DNA of 10,326 bases, taken from Bacteroidales bacterium UBA4295. Its GTDB lineage: Bacteria; Bacteroidota; Bacteroidia; Bacteroidales; Paludibacteraceae. The DNA lies in NCBI GenBank assembly GCA_002395805.1, contig DGVB01000033.1:1-10326 (forward strand). The letters run 5' to 3'. Below, piece by piece: positions 1-6,130 of the stretch. The notes below the pieces were generated by a model. It made no database searches and was not told the origin of the DNA. It worked only from the letters and a program-made list of their open reading frames with translations. Made by a program: the position numbers and the translations under genes. The first letter of the stretch is position 1, and each line of letters opens with the position of its first letter.

Positions 1-1311
1 GCTGCCGTAGCGGCAGTAACGATGTCCGCCAAGACCGCGGAAAGCGGTTACTGCGGCGCTAACCTTACTTGGTTCTATAACCCATCGGACAGCTCCCTCA
101 CTATTTCCGGAAAGGGACCGATGACGAACTATTCGCAGGACAATCACGCGCCATGGTATGAGTACTATGACAAGATTACATCTCTGTATTTGGAGTCCGG
201 AATGACTACGATCGGCGATTATGCCTTCTTTTGGTTAAGTAAAGTTAAAGAAGCCAATATTCCCGAAGGTGTGACGAGTATCGGCGATTATGCGTTTAGC
301 GGTTGTGCTGCTTTGGAATGGCTATATATTCCCTATGGTGTAAAGACGATAGGGCAGTCTGCTTTCGCATTTTGTATCTCCTTGTTAAGAGTGTTCATGC
401 CATACGGCGTAACGAGCATCGGTGGCGGCGCCTTTGGGTTATGCACCGAATTGTATTATGTGTCTATTCCGGCTACCGTGACGACGATTGGAGACCAAGC
501 GTTCTATTACTGCTCAGCTTTAATATATATAGATAACTTTGCGACGAATCCGCAATCTATCAACGCGAATGTTTTCGAGAAAGTAGATAAAACGAAATGT
601 TCGCTCTACGTGCCGGATTATGCAATAGCAAACTACAATAAACCTACTTGGATAGAATTTTCTAAGGAGACGTTCGAATCTTCCGGTGATTTTGAGGGAA
701 CTTCGCTACACTACTCCATTGACTTTGAGACAGGTACTATGACAATTACTGGAACCGGTCTGATGCCGGATGGTTGTTTTTCTGATGTTGGTTCTGTTCT
801 AGATCAGATTAATAAACTGGTGCTTCCGTCGGGATTGACAGGCATAGGAGAATATAATTTTGCTTACTTCTCTGCATTAACTTTCTTGAAGATTCCTGAT
901 GGCGTAGCTATTCTCAAGTTGGCGGCTTTTAGGGGGTGCAATGTGTTGGAGACAGTGGAGATTCCGAGTAGCACCGCGATTATCGAGGATTATGTTTTCG
1001 CTGACTGCTACTCGCTGAAAACGGTTTATAACTATGCTACTGTTCCGCAATCCATTAATGCGAATGTTTTCGACGGCGTAGATATATCCCAATGCACGCT
1101 GTATGTCCCGAAGGGCAGCAAACCGGCATACCAAGCCGCGCCTGTATGGAAAGATTTTATCATCAAGGAGATGGCAGCGCCTGAAGGCATCGAACAGCCT
1201 ACCTCCGACTCCTCCCTGAAGGGAAGAGCCAATAAGGTGCTGCGTAACGGCCTCCTCTTCATCGAGCGCAACGGCAAGATAATTAACGTGCTGGGACAGC
1301 CAGTACGTTAA
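1..1311 (+). CDS. BspA-like leucine-rich repeat secreted protein (5' end outside window)
   Basis: The reading frame is open from base 1. Its first codons (AAVAAVTM) match the signal-peptide core of the paralogue at 6131, so the true start lies upstream and the ATG at 22 is internal. The visible 436 residues hold a head (YCGANLTWFYNPSDSSLTIS), about five LRR_5/BspA repeats of roughly 23 residues with the pattern IP.GVTSIGDYAFSGC..L, a closing unit (NVFEKVDKTKCSLYVP), then a second round: a degenerate head that has lost its Cys, about three repeats, and NVFDGVDISQCTLYVP. The last 26 residues form the tail shared with the genes at 4798 and 6131. BspA-type LRR proteins are known surface or secreted proteins, in some species binding host matrix proteins. 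Any ligand here is unknown. The fold call is secure; the role is inferred. Confidence 0.9.
   Translation, partial: AAVAAVTMSAKTAESGYCGANLTWFYNPSDSSLTISGKGPMTNYSQDNHAPWYEYYDKITSLYLESGMTTIGDYAFFWLSKVKEANIPEGVTSIGDYAFSGCAALEWLYIPYGVKTIGQSAFAFCISLLRVFMPYGVTSIGGGAFGLCTELYYVSIPATVTTIGDQAFYYCSALIYIDNFATNPQSINANVFEKVDKTKCSLYVPDYAIANYNKPTWIEFSKETFESSGDFEGTSLHYSIDFETGTMTITGTGLMPDGCFSDVGSVLDQINKLVLPSGLTGIGEYNFAYFSALTFLKIPDGVAILKLAAFRGCNVLETVEIPSSTAIIEDYVFADCYSLKTVYNYATVPQSINANVFDGVDISQCTLYVPKGSKPAYQAAPVWKDFIIKEMAAPEGIEQPTSDSSLKGRANKVLRNGLLFIERNGKIINVLGQPVR
1234..1311 (+). repeat. C-terminal tail module, copy 1 (divergent end)
   Basis: This encodes the last 25 residues plus stop of the first LRR protein. 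From 1237 to 1278 it matches 7562-7603 at 39 of 42 bases. The last 33 bases then differ from the other two copies, giving KIINVLGQPVR where they have KTYNAQGAEVR. The final G-x-x-V-R is kept. It resembles the first part of a type IX secretion C-terminal domain (Y-N-x-x-G-x-x-V) but stops before the rest of that domain. Confidence 0.75.
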
Positions 1312-1317
1312 TGGGGA

Positions 1318-1347
1318 CCCCGCAAATTTTAATTTGTGGGGAGAGCG
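1318..1347 (+). repeat. Conserved hairpin plus GAGAGCG, copy A
   Basis: Six bases after the stop of the first gene. CCCC (1318-1321) pairs with GGGG (1338-1341) and CAAAT with ATTTG across a TTTA loop, with a G-T pair between them, followed by AGAGCG. The same 30 bases occur inverted at 4675-4704 with only two differences, and those two sit opposite each other in the stem (A-T becomes G-C). There is no T-run, so this copy is not a typical terminator on the + strand. It may be a REP-like repeat or a 3'-UTR structure. Confidence 0.7.
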
Positions 1348-1401
1348 GAGCCGCTCCGAGTATTTACTACTAAAACGAAGTTTTGGTACATATACGAGGA
1401 G
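1346..1401 (+). other. Two mutually exclusive hairpins in the 3' UTR/intergenic region
   Basis: A long imperfect hairpin runs 1354-1401. CTCC (1354-1357) pairs with GGAG (1398-1401), a GA/GA internal loop follows, GTAT (1360-1363) pairs with ATAC (1392-1395), and ACTAAAAC (1369-1376) pairs with GTTTTGGT (1380-1387) around a GAA loop. A shorter hairpin, CGGAGC-C-GCTCCG (1346-1358), uses the same CTCC strand, so both cannot form at once. Function is unknown. It could be a transcript-end structure or a leader for the next gene. Confidence 0.45.
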
Positions 1402-1434
1402 TGAGCCCGTGAGCGCCGAGGTGAAGTAAGCCAA

Positions 1435-1454
1435 CATTTTGGACCATTTTGGAC
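1435..1454 (+). repeat. Tandem 10-nt repeat (2 copies)
   Basis: CATTTTGGAC occurs twice head to tail, ending 24 bases before the ATG at 1479. It is one of four different short tandem repeats in the intergenic regions of this window. It lies where promoter or leader elements of the lipoprotein gene would be, but no full Bacteroidota promoter motif is visible. Confidence 0.6.
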
Positions 1455-1478
1455 GACTAACAACTAAATAATAATTTT

Positions 1479-3062
1479 ATGAAAAAGATTTTTTATTTCA
1501 TGTCCCTGGCAGCAGTAGTCTTTGCCATGGCATCTTGTAAAGACAAAGAAACTGAACCCATTCCTCAGGACGAGAAAGTGATCCCGCAGCAGATCAGGCT
1601 GGCGGACGCTTTCCAGGAGTATTTCATGAGCGAAGGAGAGACGGCTGTCATCCAATATACCGTCACGCCCTCCAACGTCAATGTCACCTACACGCTCGCG
1701 TGGGCCTCTTCCGACGAGAAAGTGGTCAAAGTGGACAGCAAAGGTAAGGTTACCGCTCTGGCAGCAGGTTCCGCTACGGTCACTGTCTCTATTAACGAGT
1801 ACCCGGAGGTAAAGCCGGCGGTGGCTTCCATCACGATCCTGGCGCCCGCGAAAGTAGGAGATTATATCTACAATGACGGCTCCTGGGGCGAGAATCCCAA
1901 TCCTGATGGCAAGAAAGTGATTGCGGTCATTTACTGGCTCGGCAACGCTTCTCTCTTCGACCCGATTCTCGAGGTGGATTATCCGAACTGCACCCACGGT
2001 CTGGCAATGTCCCTCAAACAGGGCGCAGCAGGTCAATGGATGAAGGATTTTTACGAATATCTCTTCAATACGGATGACCTTAGCGATTACTACCATGCAT
2101 ATATTAACACGGCGAATGGTCCTTATTGCGACAATTCGGGTTCGCTTACCGAATGGGGCGTAACGCACTCCAGCTATGCGGAGCTCATCCGTCCGTATTT
2201 CGAGAACGAAGACCTTTGGGCTGGTAATCTCTTCCCCGGTCTGGGAGGCTACACCTATACCGCCGTGCTGGAGCAATATACGCGCGAGCATGACCCTGAA
2301 GGTAGATTCCCCTTCGAGTTCTACCTGAACGCTATGAATCTGGTGAAAGACATTGAGGCGCCGTTCACTACCTCGCGCTGGTATGTTCCTTCTATCTTTG
2401 AGGCGGCGCTCATGGTTAATACGGCGCTTACCAAGCCCGGTGATTTCAATAATGACAAAGTGGACGGTGATCTGAATCCGCTTGTGCAGCACAACAACGC
2501 CAATGTGGCGGTAGTGAACGCCGCGCTCGGCAAAGTACAGGGCGCCGACCTCCTGCCTGCCGAAGAAGGCTCCGCCATCGCTTCCGCTACCGATGCATAC
2601 AGGCCTTTTTCCTCTATTTCTACCAAATATGATTGTGCTACTATCTTTGAATTAATGGCTCTCACTCAGGGGTCTGACGATGCAAACGCGGACCAGTACT
2701 GGGAAGAATGGCTGAAGGCGAATGCCGGAGACAAGTACGAAGAGTATAAAACATACCATCGCGGTGAGTACGTCAACCGATGGGGAAGTATCTCGGAAAG
2801 CAACAAATCGGATGATCGCATAGATGTCTATTTGATGGTCAAAGGGATTGACCTTATGACCGGTGACCGTTATACCGGGGTCGAAATAGAAGATATTTTG
2901 CTGAATGTTGCGGTGTCCATGTTGGAAGCATCTGTCTATGGGAACGTAAGTACAACTACCGGCAAACTGCAATGGTATTTAGATGGCATAAATGAATATG
3001 CTTCCGGCATGAAGGGCAAAGACAACTCGCACGACGTAGTCCGCGCTATCATCGCATTCTAA
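1479..3062 (+). CDS. Big_2 domain surface lipoprotein, 527 aa
   Basis: The N-terminus (MKKIFYFMSLAAVVFAMASC) is a lipoprotein signal with the acceptor Cys at residue 20. It is followed by KDKE, a charged stretch like the lipoprotein export signals that send Bacteroidota lipoproteins to the cell surface. Residues about 36-121 form a bacterial Ig-like Big_2 domain with the hallmark WASSDEKVVKVDSKGKVTAL and a GSATVTV strand. From about 126 (VGDYIYNDGSWGE) a second region begins. GKKVIAVIYW, THGLAMSL and SRWYVPSIFEAALMV recall DUF1566/FISUMP-type domains of Bacteroidales surface proteins. Residues about 320-527 are acidic and not recognised. The start follows an A/T-rich leader without a Shine-Dalgarno site, as is usual here. 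The lipoprotein and Big_2 calls are firm; ligand and role are unknown. Confidence 0.88.
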   Translation: MKKIFYFMSLAAVVFAMASCKDKETEPIPQDEKVIPQQIRLADAFQEYFMSEGETAVIQYTVTPSNVNVTYTLAWASSDEKVVKVDSKGKVTALAAGSATVTVSINEYPEVKPAVASITILAPAKVGDYIYNDGSWGENPNPDGKKVIAVIYWLGNASLFDPILEVDYPNCTHGLAMSLKQGAAGQWMKDFYEYLFNTDDLSDYYHAYINTANGPYCDNSGSLTEWGVTHSSYAELIRPYFENEDLWAGNLFPGLGGYTYTAVLEQYTREHDPEGRFPFEFYLNAMNLVKDIEAPFTTSRWYVPSIFEAALMVNTALTKPGDFNNDKVDGDLNPLVQHNNANVAVVNAALGKVQGADLLPAEEGSAIASATDAYRPFSSISTKYDCATIFELMALTQGSDDANADQYWEEWLKANAGDKYEEYKTYHRGEYVNRWGSISESNKSDDRIDVYLMVKGIDLMTGDRYTGVEIEDILLNVAVSMLEASVYGNVSTTTGKLQWYLDGINEYASGMKGKDNSHDVVRAIIAF

Positions 3063-3080
3063 TAACTGAAATTAAGCCCT

Positions 3081-3117
3081 TCAGCTCGGCGGGATTGGCT
3101 TCCCGCCGGGTTACAAA
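3081..3117 (+). terminator. GC-rich conserved hairpin, copy 1
   Basis: AGCTCGGCGGGA (3083-3094) pairs with TCCCGCCGGGTT (3101-3112) over 12 positions including wobbles, with loop TTGGCT, and ACAAA follows. It lies 18 bases after the lipoprotein stop. A copy at 7737-7773 matches 35 of 37 bases; the two differences are both in the loop. Its position after a stop fits a transcript-end or 3'-protection role, but there is no T-run for a classical intrinsic terminator. Confidence 0.6.
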
Positions 3118-3137
3118 AACCAAATGACCGGATAAAT

Positions 3138-3166
3138 GGTACTTGGTACTTGGTCACTTGGTACTT
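3138..3166 (+). repeat. Tandem 7-nt repeat GGTACTT (4 units)
   Basis: GGTACTT, GGTACTT, GGTCACTT and GGTACTT stand head to tail, the third with one inserted base. Each perfect unit holds the palindrome GTAC. The array lies between the hairpin at 3081 and the ATPase promoter. No role can be read from the sequence. Confidence 0.75.
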
Positions 3167-3209
3167 AAATTGATCTTTGACATAATGGATTACCGTAAAA
3201 ATACCGTTT

Positions 3210-3290
3210 GCGGCTAAAAAACGCAAATAAACCGCATTTTTTGCGGCTAAAATTTGTATATATGGAGAAAAAACTGTACCTTTGCAGCCG
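3210..3290 (+). promoter_or_regulatory. Operator-like repeats around the ATPase promoter
   Basis: GCGGCTAAAA occurs at 3210-3219 and again at 3243-3252, exactly 33 bp apart, about three helical turns. An inverted half-site AGCCG (3286-3290) lies just after the -7 box, so CGGCT and AGCCG bracket the promoter. This looks like a binding site for a dimeric regulator, but none is encoded nearby. Operator function is inference. Confidence 0.45.
3253..3284 (+). promoter_or_regulatory. Bacteroidota promoter (-33/-7) for the AAA ATPase
   Basis: TTTG (3253-3256), a 20-nt spacer, then TACCTTTG (3277-3284), a perfect TAnnTTTG box. This matches the known Bacteroidota primary sigma factor promoter. Transcription should start a few bases after 3284, giving a leader of about 90 nt before the ATG at 3382. 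Confidence 0.75.
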
Positions 3291-3303
3291 AAATTGACTT
3301 TTG

Positions 3304-3378
3304 CAATCGACAAAACGCAAGCTCGTTTGTCTTTTAGAATCGTCAAAATAATGTAACTTTTGACTAAAACAATCGACA
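3304..3378 (+). promoter_or_regulatory. Structured leader of the ATPase gene
   Basis: CAATCGACA occurs at 3304-3312 and 3370-3378, the second copy 3 bases before the start codon. Between them GACAAA (3309-3314) and TTTGTC (3326-3331), with inner CG pairs, can form a hairpin followed by TTTT. That is terminator-like, so attenuation is possible. No experimental counterpart is known to me. Confidence 0.35.
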
Positions 3379-3381
3379 GTT

Positions 3382-4569
3382 ATGCAAAGATTAAACCAGC
3401 GATACAAGCAATTATTGGACGAGACCAACCTTGATTTTACGAGGTATATCTATCAGGAAATCAATTGGGATAACCGGTTGATTTTATTGAAAGGTCCTAA
3501 AGGAGTAGGCAAAACAACCATGCTCTTACAGCATATCAAACGGACTTTTGAGGATACATCAAAAGCCTTTTATGCCTCGGTGGATACATCTTGGTTTACC
3601 ACCCACACGCTGGTCGATCTGGCAGAGTACCTTGTTTCACACGGTGTAACCCACTTGTATCTGGATGAGGTACATAAATATAGTGGATGGGACAGGCAGA
3701 TTAAAGAGATCTATGATGCTTTTCCTAAATTGCATATCGTCATCACCGGCTCTTCCATGCTGCAACTAAGCTCAACGGAGGCAGACCTGTCACGCCGTTG
3801 CCGGGTTTATATGATGCAGGGAATGAGTTTCCGGGAATACCTCGAGTTTGAGCATGTGGCACAACTACCCGCTGTTCCATTTAATGAAATCCTCACCAAC
3901 CATCAAACGATAGCTGCGCATCTGACCAACCAACTGCCTGTACAGAAATATTTCGAGCAGTATTTGGAGCACGGCTATTACCCGTTCTACAAAGAAGAAG
4001 GCGATGGTTTTTCGGCACGGCTGGAAGAGGAGGTGGATTGGATAATAAATGTGGAGATACCCGCCGTGGAGAAAGTCTCGTATGAGTTGGTATATAAGAC
4101 AAAAGTGTTATTAGGTATCTTGGCCGAGTTGAATCCTTTCACCTTGAATGTCTCTGATCTGGCTACCAAATTAGGAGCATCCAGAGATAGTATATACAAG
4201 ATGTTAGACTTACTTCAAAAAGCCGGACTGATACGGCGCTTGTACCAGAAATCCACCGGTATGAAGAGATTGCAAAAACCCGAAAAGATATTGTTTGACA
4301 ATACCAATCTGATGTATGCCTTATCGCCGAACTCGGATATGGGTACGTTGCGCGAGACTTTTATGTCTAATATGCTATGTTCGCATAAACTGGCTATGCC
4401 TGCCAAAGGAGACTTATTGATTGATAATACCTATATCTTCGAAGTCGGCGGCAAGAGCAAAGGCTTCGGGCAGATAGCCGATATCCAGAAGAGTTATGTC
4501 ATAGCAGATGGTATTGATGTAGGGTTTGGCAACAAAATCCCTCTCTGGTTGTTCGGCTTCCTCTACTAA
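3382..4569 (+). CDS. AAA_14/DUF4143 family ATP-binding protein, 395 aa
   Basis: A P-loop ATPase with Walker A GPKGVGKT at residues 38-45, Walker B HLYLDEVHK around 91-99, a GSS sensor at 123-125 and an Arg pair near 138-139. A winged-helix-like segment follows (about 252-288: LATKLGASRDSIYKMLDLLQKAGLIRR). The DUF4143-type C-terminus contains FEVGGKSK (about 353-360), the remnant of a PD-(D/E)XK nuclease core, and ends GFGNKIPLWLFGFLY. The length is normal for the family. These proteins are very abundant in Bacteroidales genomes; their cellular role is unsettled. No signal peptide is present, so it is cytoplasmic. It has its own promoter and terminators, appears AT-richer than the genes around it, and separates groups of exported proteins, so it behaves as an independent cassette. 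The family call is secure. Confidence 0.93.
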   Translation: MQRLNQRYKQLLDETNLDFTRYIYQEINWDNRLILLKGPKGVGKTTMLLQHIKRTFEDTSKAFYASVDTSWFTTHTLVDLAEYLVSHGVTHLYLDEVHKYSGWDRQIKEIYDAFPKLHIVITGSSMLQLSSTEADLSRRCRVYMMQGMSFREYLEFEHVAQLPAVPFNEILTNHQTIAAHLTNQLPVQKYFEQYLEHGYYPFYKEEGDGFSARLEEEVDWIINVEIPAVEKVSYELVYKTKVLLGILAELNPFTLNVSDLATKLGASRDSIYKMLDLLQKAGLIRRLYQKSTGMKRLQKPEKILFDNTNLMYALSPNSDMGTLRETFMSNMLCSHKLAMPAKGDLLIDNTYIFEVGGKSKGFGQIADIQKSYVIADGIDVGFGNKIPLWLFGFLY

Positions 4570-4674
4570 GAAAGCCATACATTATATATTAATTTAAAAA
4601 GCGGTAATCCTCGCTTAAGCTAAGGCTTGTGCGACTGCGTGCTATGCACTTGTATAGCACGCCGCCTTGCTCTA

Positions 4675-4704
4675 CGCTCTCCCCACAGATTAAAATCTGC
4701 GGGG
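4675..4704 (-). repeat. Conserved hairpin plus GAGAGCG, copy B
   Basis: Read on the minus strand this matches copy A (1318-1347) at 28 of 30 bases. CCCC/GGGG and CAGAT/ATCTG pair around a TTTA loop. The two changed bases face each other in the stem, so pairing is kept. Read on the + strand the stem has an A/C mismatch where the minus strand has a G-T wobble, which hints that the minus-strand RNA is the preferred form. On the + strand the hairpin is followed by GGCCCTTTTT and could also help end the ATPase transcript. Confidence 0.7.
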
Positions 4705-4717
4705 GCCCTTTTTATAT

Positions 4718-4735
4718 AGCGGTTTACCGCTTTTT
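4718..4735 (+). terminator. Probable intrinsic terminator after the ATPase gene
   Basis: AGCGG (4718-4722), loop TTTA, CCGCT (4727-4731), with a five-T run at 4731-4735. The stem is only 5 bp. Together with the hairpin just upstream it makes a plausible two-step terminator for the gene ending at 4569. Confidence 0.5.
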
Positions 4736-4743
4736 GTATATAT

Positions 4744-4779
4744 ACTAGAAAAACTAGACAAACTAGATTAACTAACCAA
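4744..4779 (+). repeat. Tandem 9-nt repeat ACTAGAnnA (4 units)
   Basis: ACTAGAAAA, ACTAGACAA, ACTAGATTA and ACTAACCAA are exactly in register. The first three contain the palindrome CTAG, a tetranucleotide that is rare in many bacterial genomes. The array ends 18 bases before the ATG at 4798, so it falls in the leader or promoter of that gene. Confidence 0.8.
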
Positions 4780-4797
4780 TTAACAACAAAAAACAGT

Positions 4798-5637
4798 ATG
4801 AAAAAAATCTACTTGGTTGCTCTGATGAGCATTACAACTTTCGCTGCTGCTTTTGCAGCTGAATGGGAATCCGGAATCAAGGTGTTTGGTACCCAGATCA
4901 CCTCGGACAATGTATCCGACCTCATGTCCCTTTTCAACGACAGCGAGGCGGAAGGCACCGTCACGTATGACCACGCGACGCAGACGCTGACCCTGACCAA
5001 TGTCCAGCTGACGTCTCATGACGTGTGGAACAATTTCTTCCGCTTCACCAGCACCGCGGCAAACAAACAATTCAAGGTGGTGGTAAACGGAATGTGCGAC
5101 TTTTACAACAACGGCAACAAGCATTCCGTCTTTTTCGCAGAGAGCGGCATCACAATTACTTTCGAGGGAGGTTCCTCTGATCCGTACAAGGACGCTATCC
5201 AGATCATGGAAGGGAATGGCTTCTGTGCGGAAAACGGCACGATGATCTTCCGCGACGTAGCGCTTGATTTTACGGACGTTATCTTCCCCCTCAGCGGTAA
5301 TTCCAAGTCCGACCTTCTGGCGCTGACCCTTGACCACTGCACCCTGATGGCGCACCCGACGAGTATCTTCGGCAACCTGAGCGAGTTCAATATGGTCAAC
5401 TGCTATTTCAAGCAACCTGCGGACGCAGTCTATAACCCGGATAAACACCGCGTTGAGATCAACGGAAATGAGCTCGCAAATATGGACGTGCAGATCTCCG
5501 CGAGCGACAAGCAGGGGATAAACGAAGTCGGCATTCAGCCGTCAGCCGTCAGCGGTCAGAAGGTGCTGCGCGACGGCATGCTCCTCATCGAGCGCAACGG
5601 CAAGACCTACAACGCCCAAGGCGCGGAAGTACGGTAA
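4798..5637 (+). CDS. Small secreted protein with shared C-terminal tail, 279 aa
   Basis: A Sec signal peptide (MKKIYLVALMSITTFAAAFA, cleavage near residue 20-21) is followed by GIKVFGTQITSDNVSDL and GTVTYDHATQTLTLTNVQL (about 26-71). This motif pair is common in secreted Bacteroidota and Firmicutes proteins with repeated short beta strands. The pattern of alternating strands and turns over residues 90-230 (for example VVVNG, GITITFEGG, LTLDHC) suggests a right-handed beta-helix-like fold. A short linker with a DNA-level tandem repeat leads to the tail IERNGKTYNAQGAEVR. No catalytic signature is seen. The start is fixed by the signal peptide and the A-rich leader. It is likely secreted or surface bound; the function is unknown. 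Confidence 0.85.
   Translation: MKKIYLVALMSITTFAAAFAAEWESGIKVFGTQITSDNVSDLMSLFNDSEAEGTVTYDHATQTLTLTNVQLTSHDVWNNFFRFTSTAANKQFKVVVNGMCDFYNNGNKHSVFFAESGITITFEGGSSDPYKDAIQIMEGNGFCAENGTMIFRDVALDFTDVIFPLSGNSKSDLLALTLDHCTLMAHPTSIFGNLSEFNMVNCYFKQPADAVYNPDKHRVEINGNELANMDVQISASDKQGINEVGIQPSAVSGQKVLRDGMLLIERNGKTYNAQGAEVR
5535..5559 (+). repeat. In-frame tandem 7-nt repeat before the tail module
   Basis: TCAGCCG, TCAGCCG, TCAGCGG and TCAG stand head to tail within the coding region. Because 7 is not a multiple of 3, each unit is read in a different frame, so this is a DNA feature rather than a protein repeat. It sits directly before the shared C-terminal tail. Confidence 0.65.
5560..5637 (+). repeat. 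C-terminal tail module, copy 2
   Basis: This encodes KVLRDGMLLIERNGK and the end TYNAQGAEVR plus stop. It matches 7559-7636 at 74 of 78 bases, with the final 53 bases including the stop codon identical. The match ends exactly at the stop. Confidence 0.85.
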
Positions 5638-5694
5638 TGCGTGATGGTCGCGTAGGCAACCCGGTATTGTATGCAAAAATAGCACAAAAATAGT

Positions 5695-6072
5695 ATGATT
5701 AAACTGATAAACATATTGATTATGGCACTGACGATTGCTACCGGTGGCGCGGGAGAAGACAACTCTGCCACCTACCGGATTGATTATGCCGGAAAGAAGT
5801 ATTGGTTTTGCGCAATGACGAAAAGCGGCAAACAGATTGCTCCGCCGGAGCAGGCGAAAGCCGGTGAAGAGGTGGTCATCTACTATCCCATGATTGCTAC
5901 CGACACCGATTACACCTTCCTGGTGGACGGCTGCTATTTCGGGCCGGAATACCAGAGGGACAAAGGGTTTATCTTCCGTTTCGTCATGCCCGACCACGAC
6001 ATCACCATCGAGTGTAACGAGCGCAACTCCATGCTCCCGGAAATGGATCCGAACGGCGTGAGACCGCAGTAG
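5695..6072 (+). CDS. Small exported protein with InlB B-repeat-like domain, 125 aa
   Basis: A hydrophobic N-terminus (MIKLINILIMALTIATGGAG) is a likely but weakly charged signal peptide. The body has the pattern KAGEEVVIYYPMIATDTDYTFLVDG followed by FRFVMPDHDITIEC (residues about 55-107). The F-x-MP-x-H-D-x-T-x motif is the closing strand of bacterial InlB B-type repeats, here with a DYTFLVDG centre. That assignment is from motif only; I do not recognise a named family. It lies 57 bases after the 4798 gene with no terminator between, so the two are likely co-transcribed. The start at 5695 is preferred because later ATGs would lose the only basic residue of the signal. Confidence 0.75.
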   Translation: MIKLINILIMALTIATGGAGEDNSATYRIDYAGKKYWFCAMTKSGKQIAPPEQAKAGEEVVIYYPMIATDTDYTFLVDGCYFGPEYQRDKGFIFRFVMPDHDITIECNERNSMLPEMDPNGVRPQ

Positions 6073-6077
6073 CAACA

Positions 6078-6105
6078 GGTCTGACGGACACGGTCCACAC
6101 AGACC
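6078..6105 (+). terminator. Two-part hairpin between the 125-aa gene and the LRR gene
   Basis: GGTCTG (6078-6083) pairs with CAGACC (6100-6105). Inside it GGAC (6086-6089) pairs with GTCC (6093-6096). It begins 5 bases after the stop at 6072 and 25 bases before the next ATG. There is no T-run, so it may slow or process the transcript rather than end it. Confidence 0.4.
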
Positions 6106-6130
6106 CTTCAACAACCAAACAACAATAAAT

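Larger units (their letters stand above)
4596..4735. mobile_element. 140-bp non-coding element with 12-bp inverted ends (MITE-like)
   Basis: AAAAAGCGGTAA at 4596-4607 is perfectly complementary to the inverted TTACCGCTTTTT at 4724-4735. Between them lie an 8-bp palindrome GCTTAAGC (4613-4620), a 9-bp hairpin GCGTGCTAT/ATAGCACGC (4637-4662), and conserved hairpin copy B. No ORF is inside. TATATAT occurs near both edges, but no clean target duplication is visible. It could be a MITE or REP-like element, or simply a strong compound terminator region after the ATPase gene. Confidence 0.45.

Noticed and set aside
1..21. CTGCCG/CGGCAG palindrome at the window start
   Set aside because: It lies in the Ala/Val codons of a signal peptide (GCC, GCG, GCA repeats), so pairing is likely a by-product of codon choice.
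22..24. ATG at 22 as the start of the first gene
   Set aside because: The frame is open upstream and encodes signal-peptide residues matching the paralogue, so the start is outside the window.
1464..2492. Minus-strand ORF of 342 codons opposite the Big_2 lipoprotein
   Set aside because: Same reasoning: composition is atypical and the + strand has a lipobox and a Big_2 domain.
5560..5637. Complete type IX secretion C-terminal domain
   Set aside because: Only about 26 residues are present, ending at GxxVR; the following strands of that domain are missing, so only partial resemblance is claimed.
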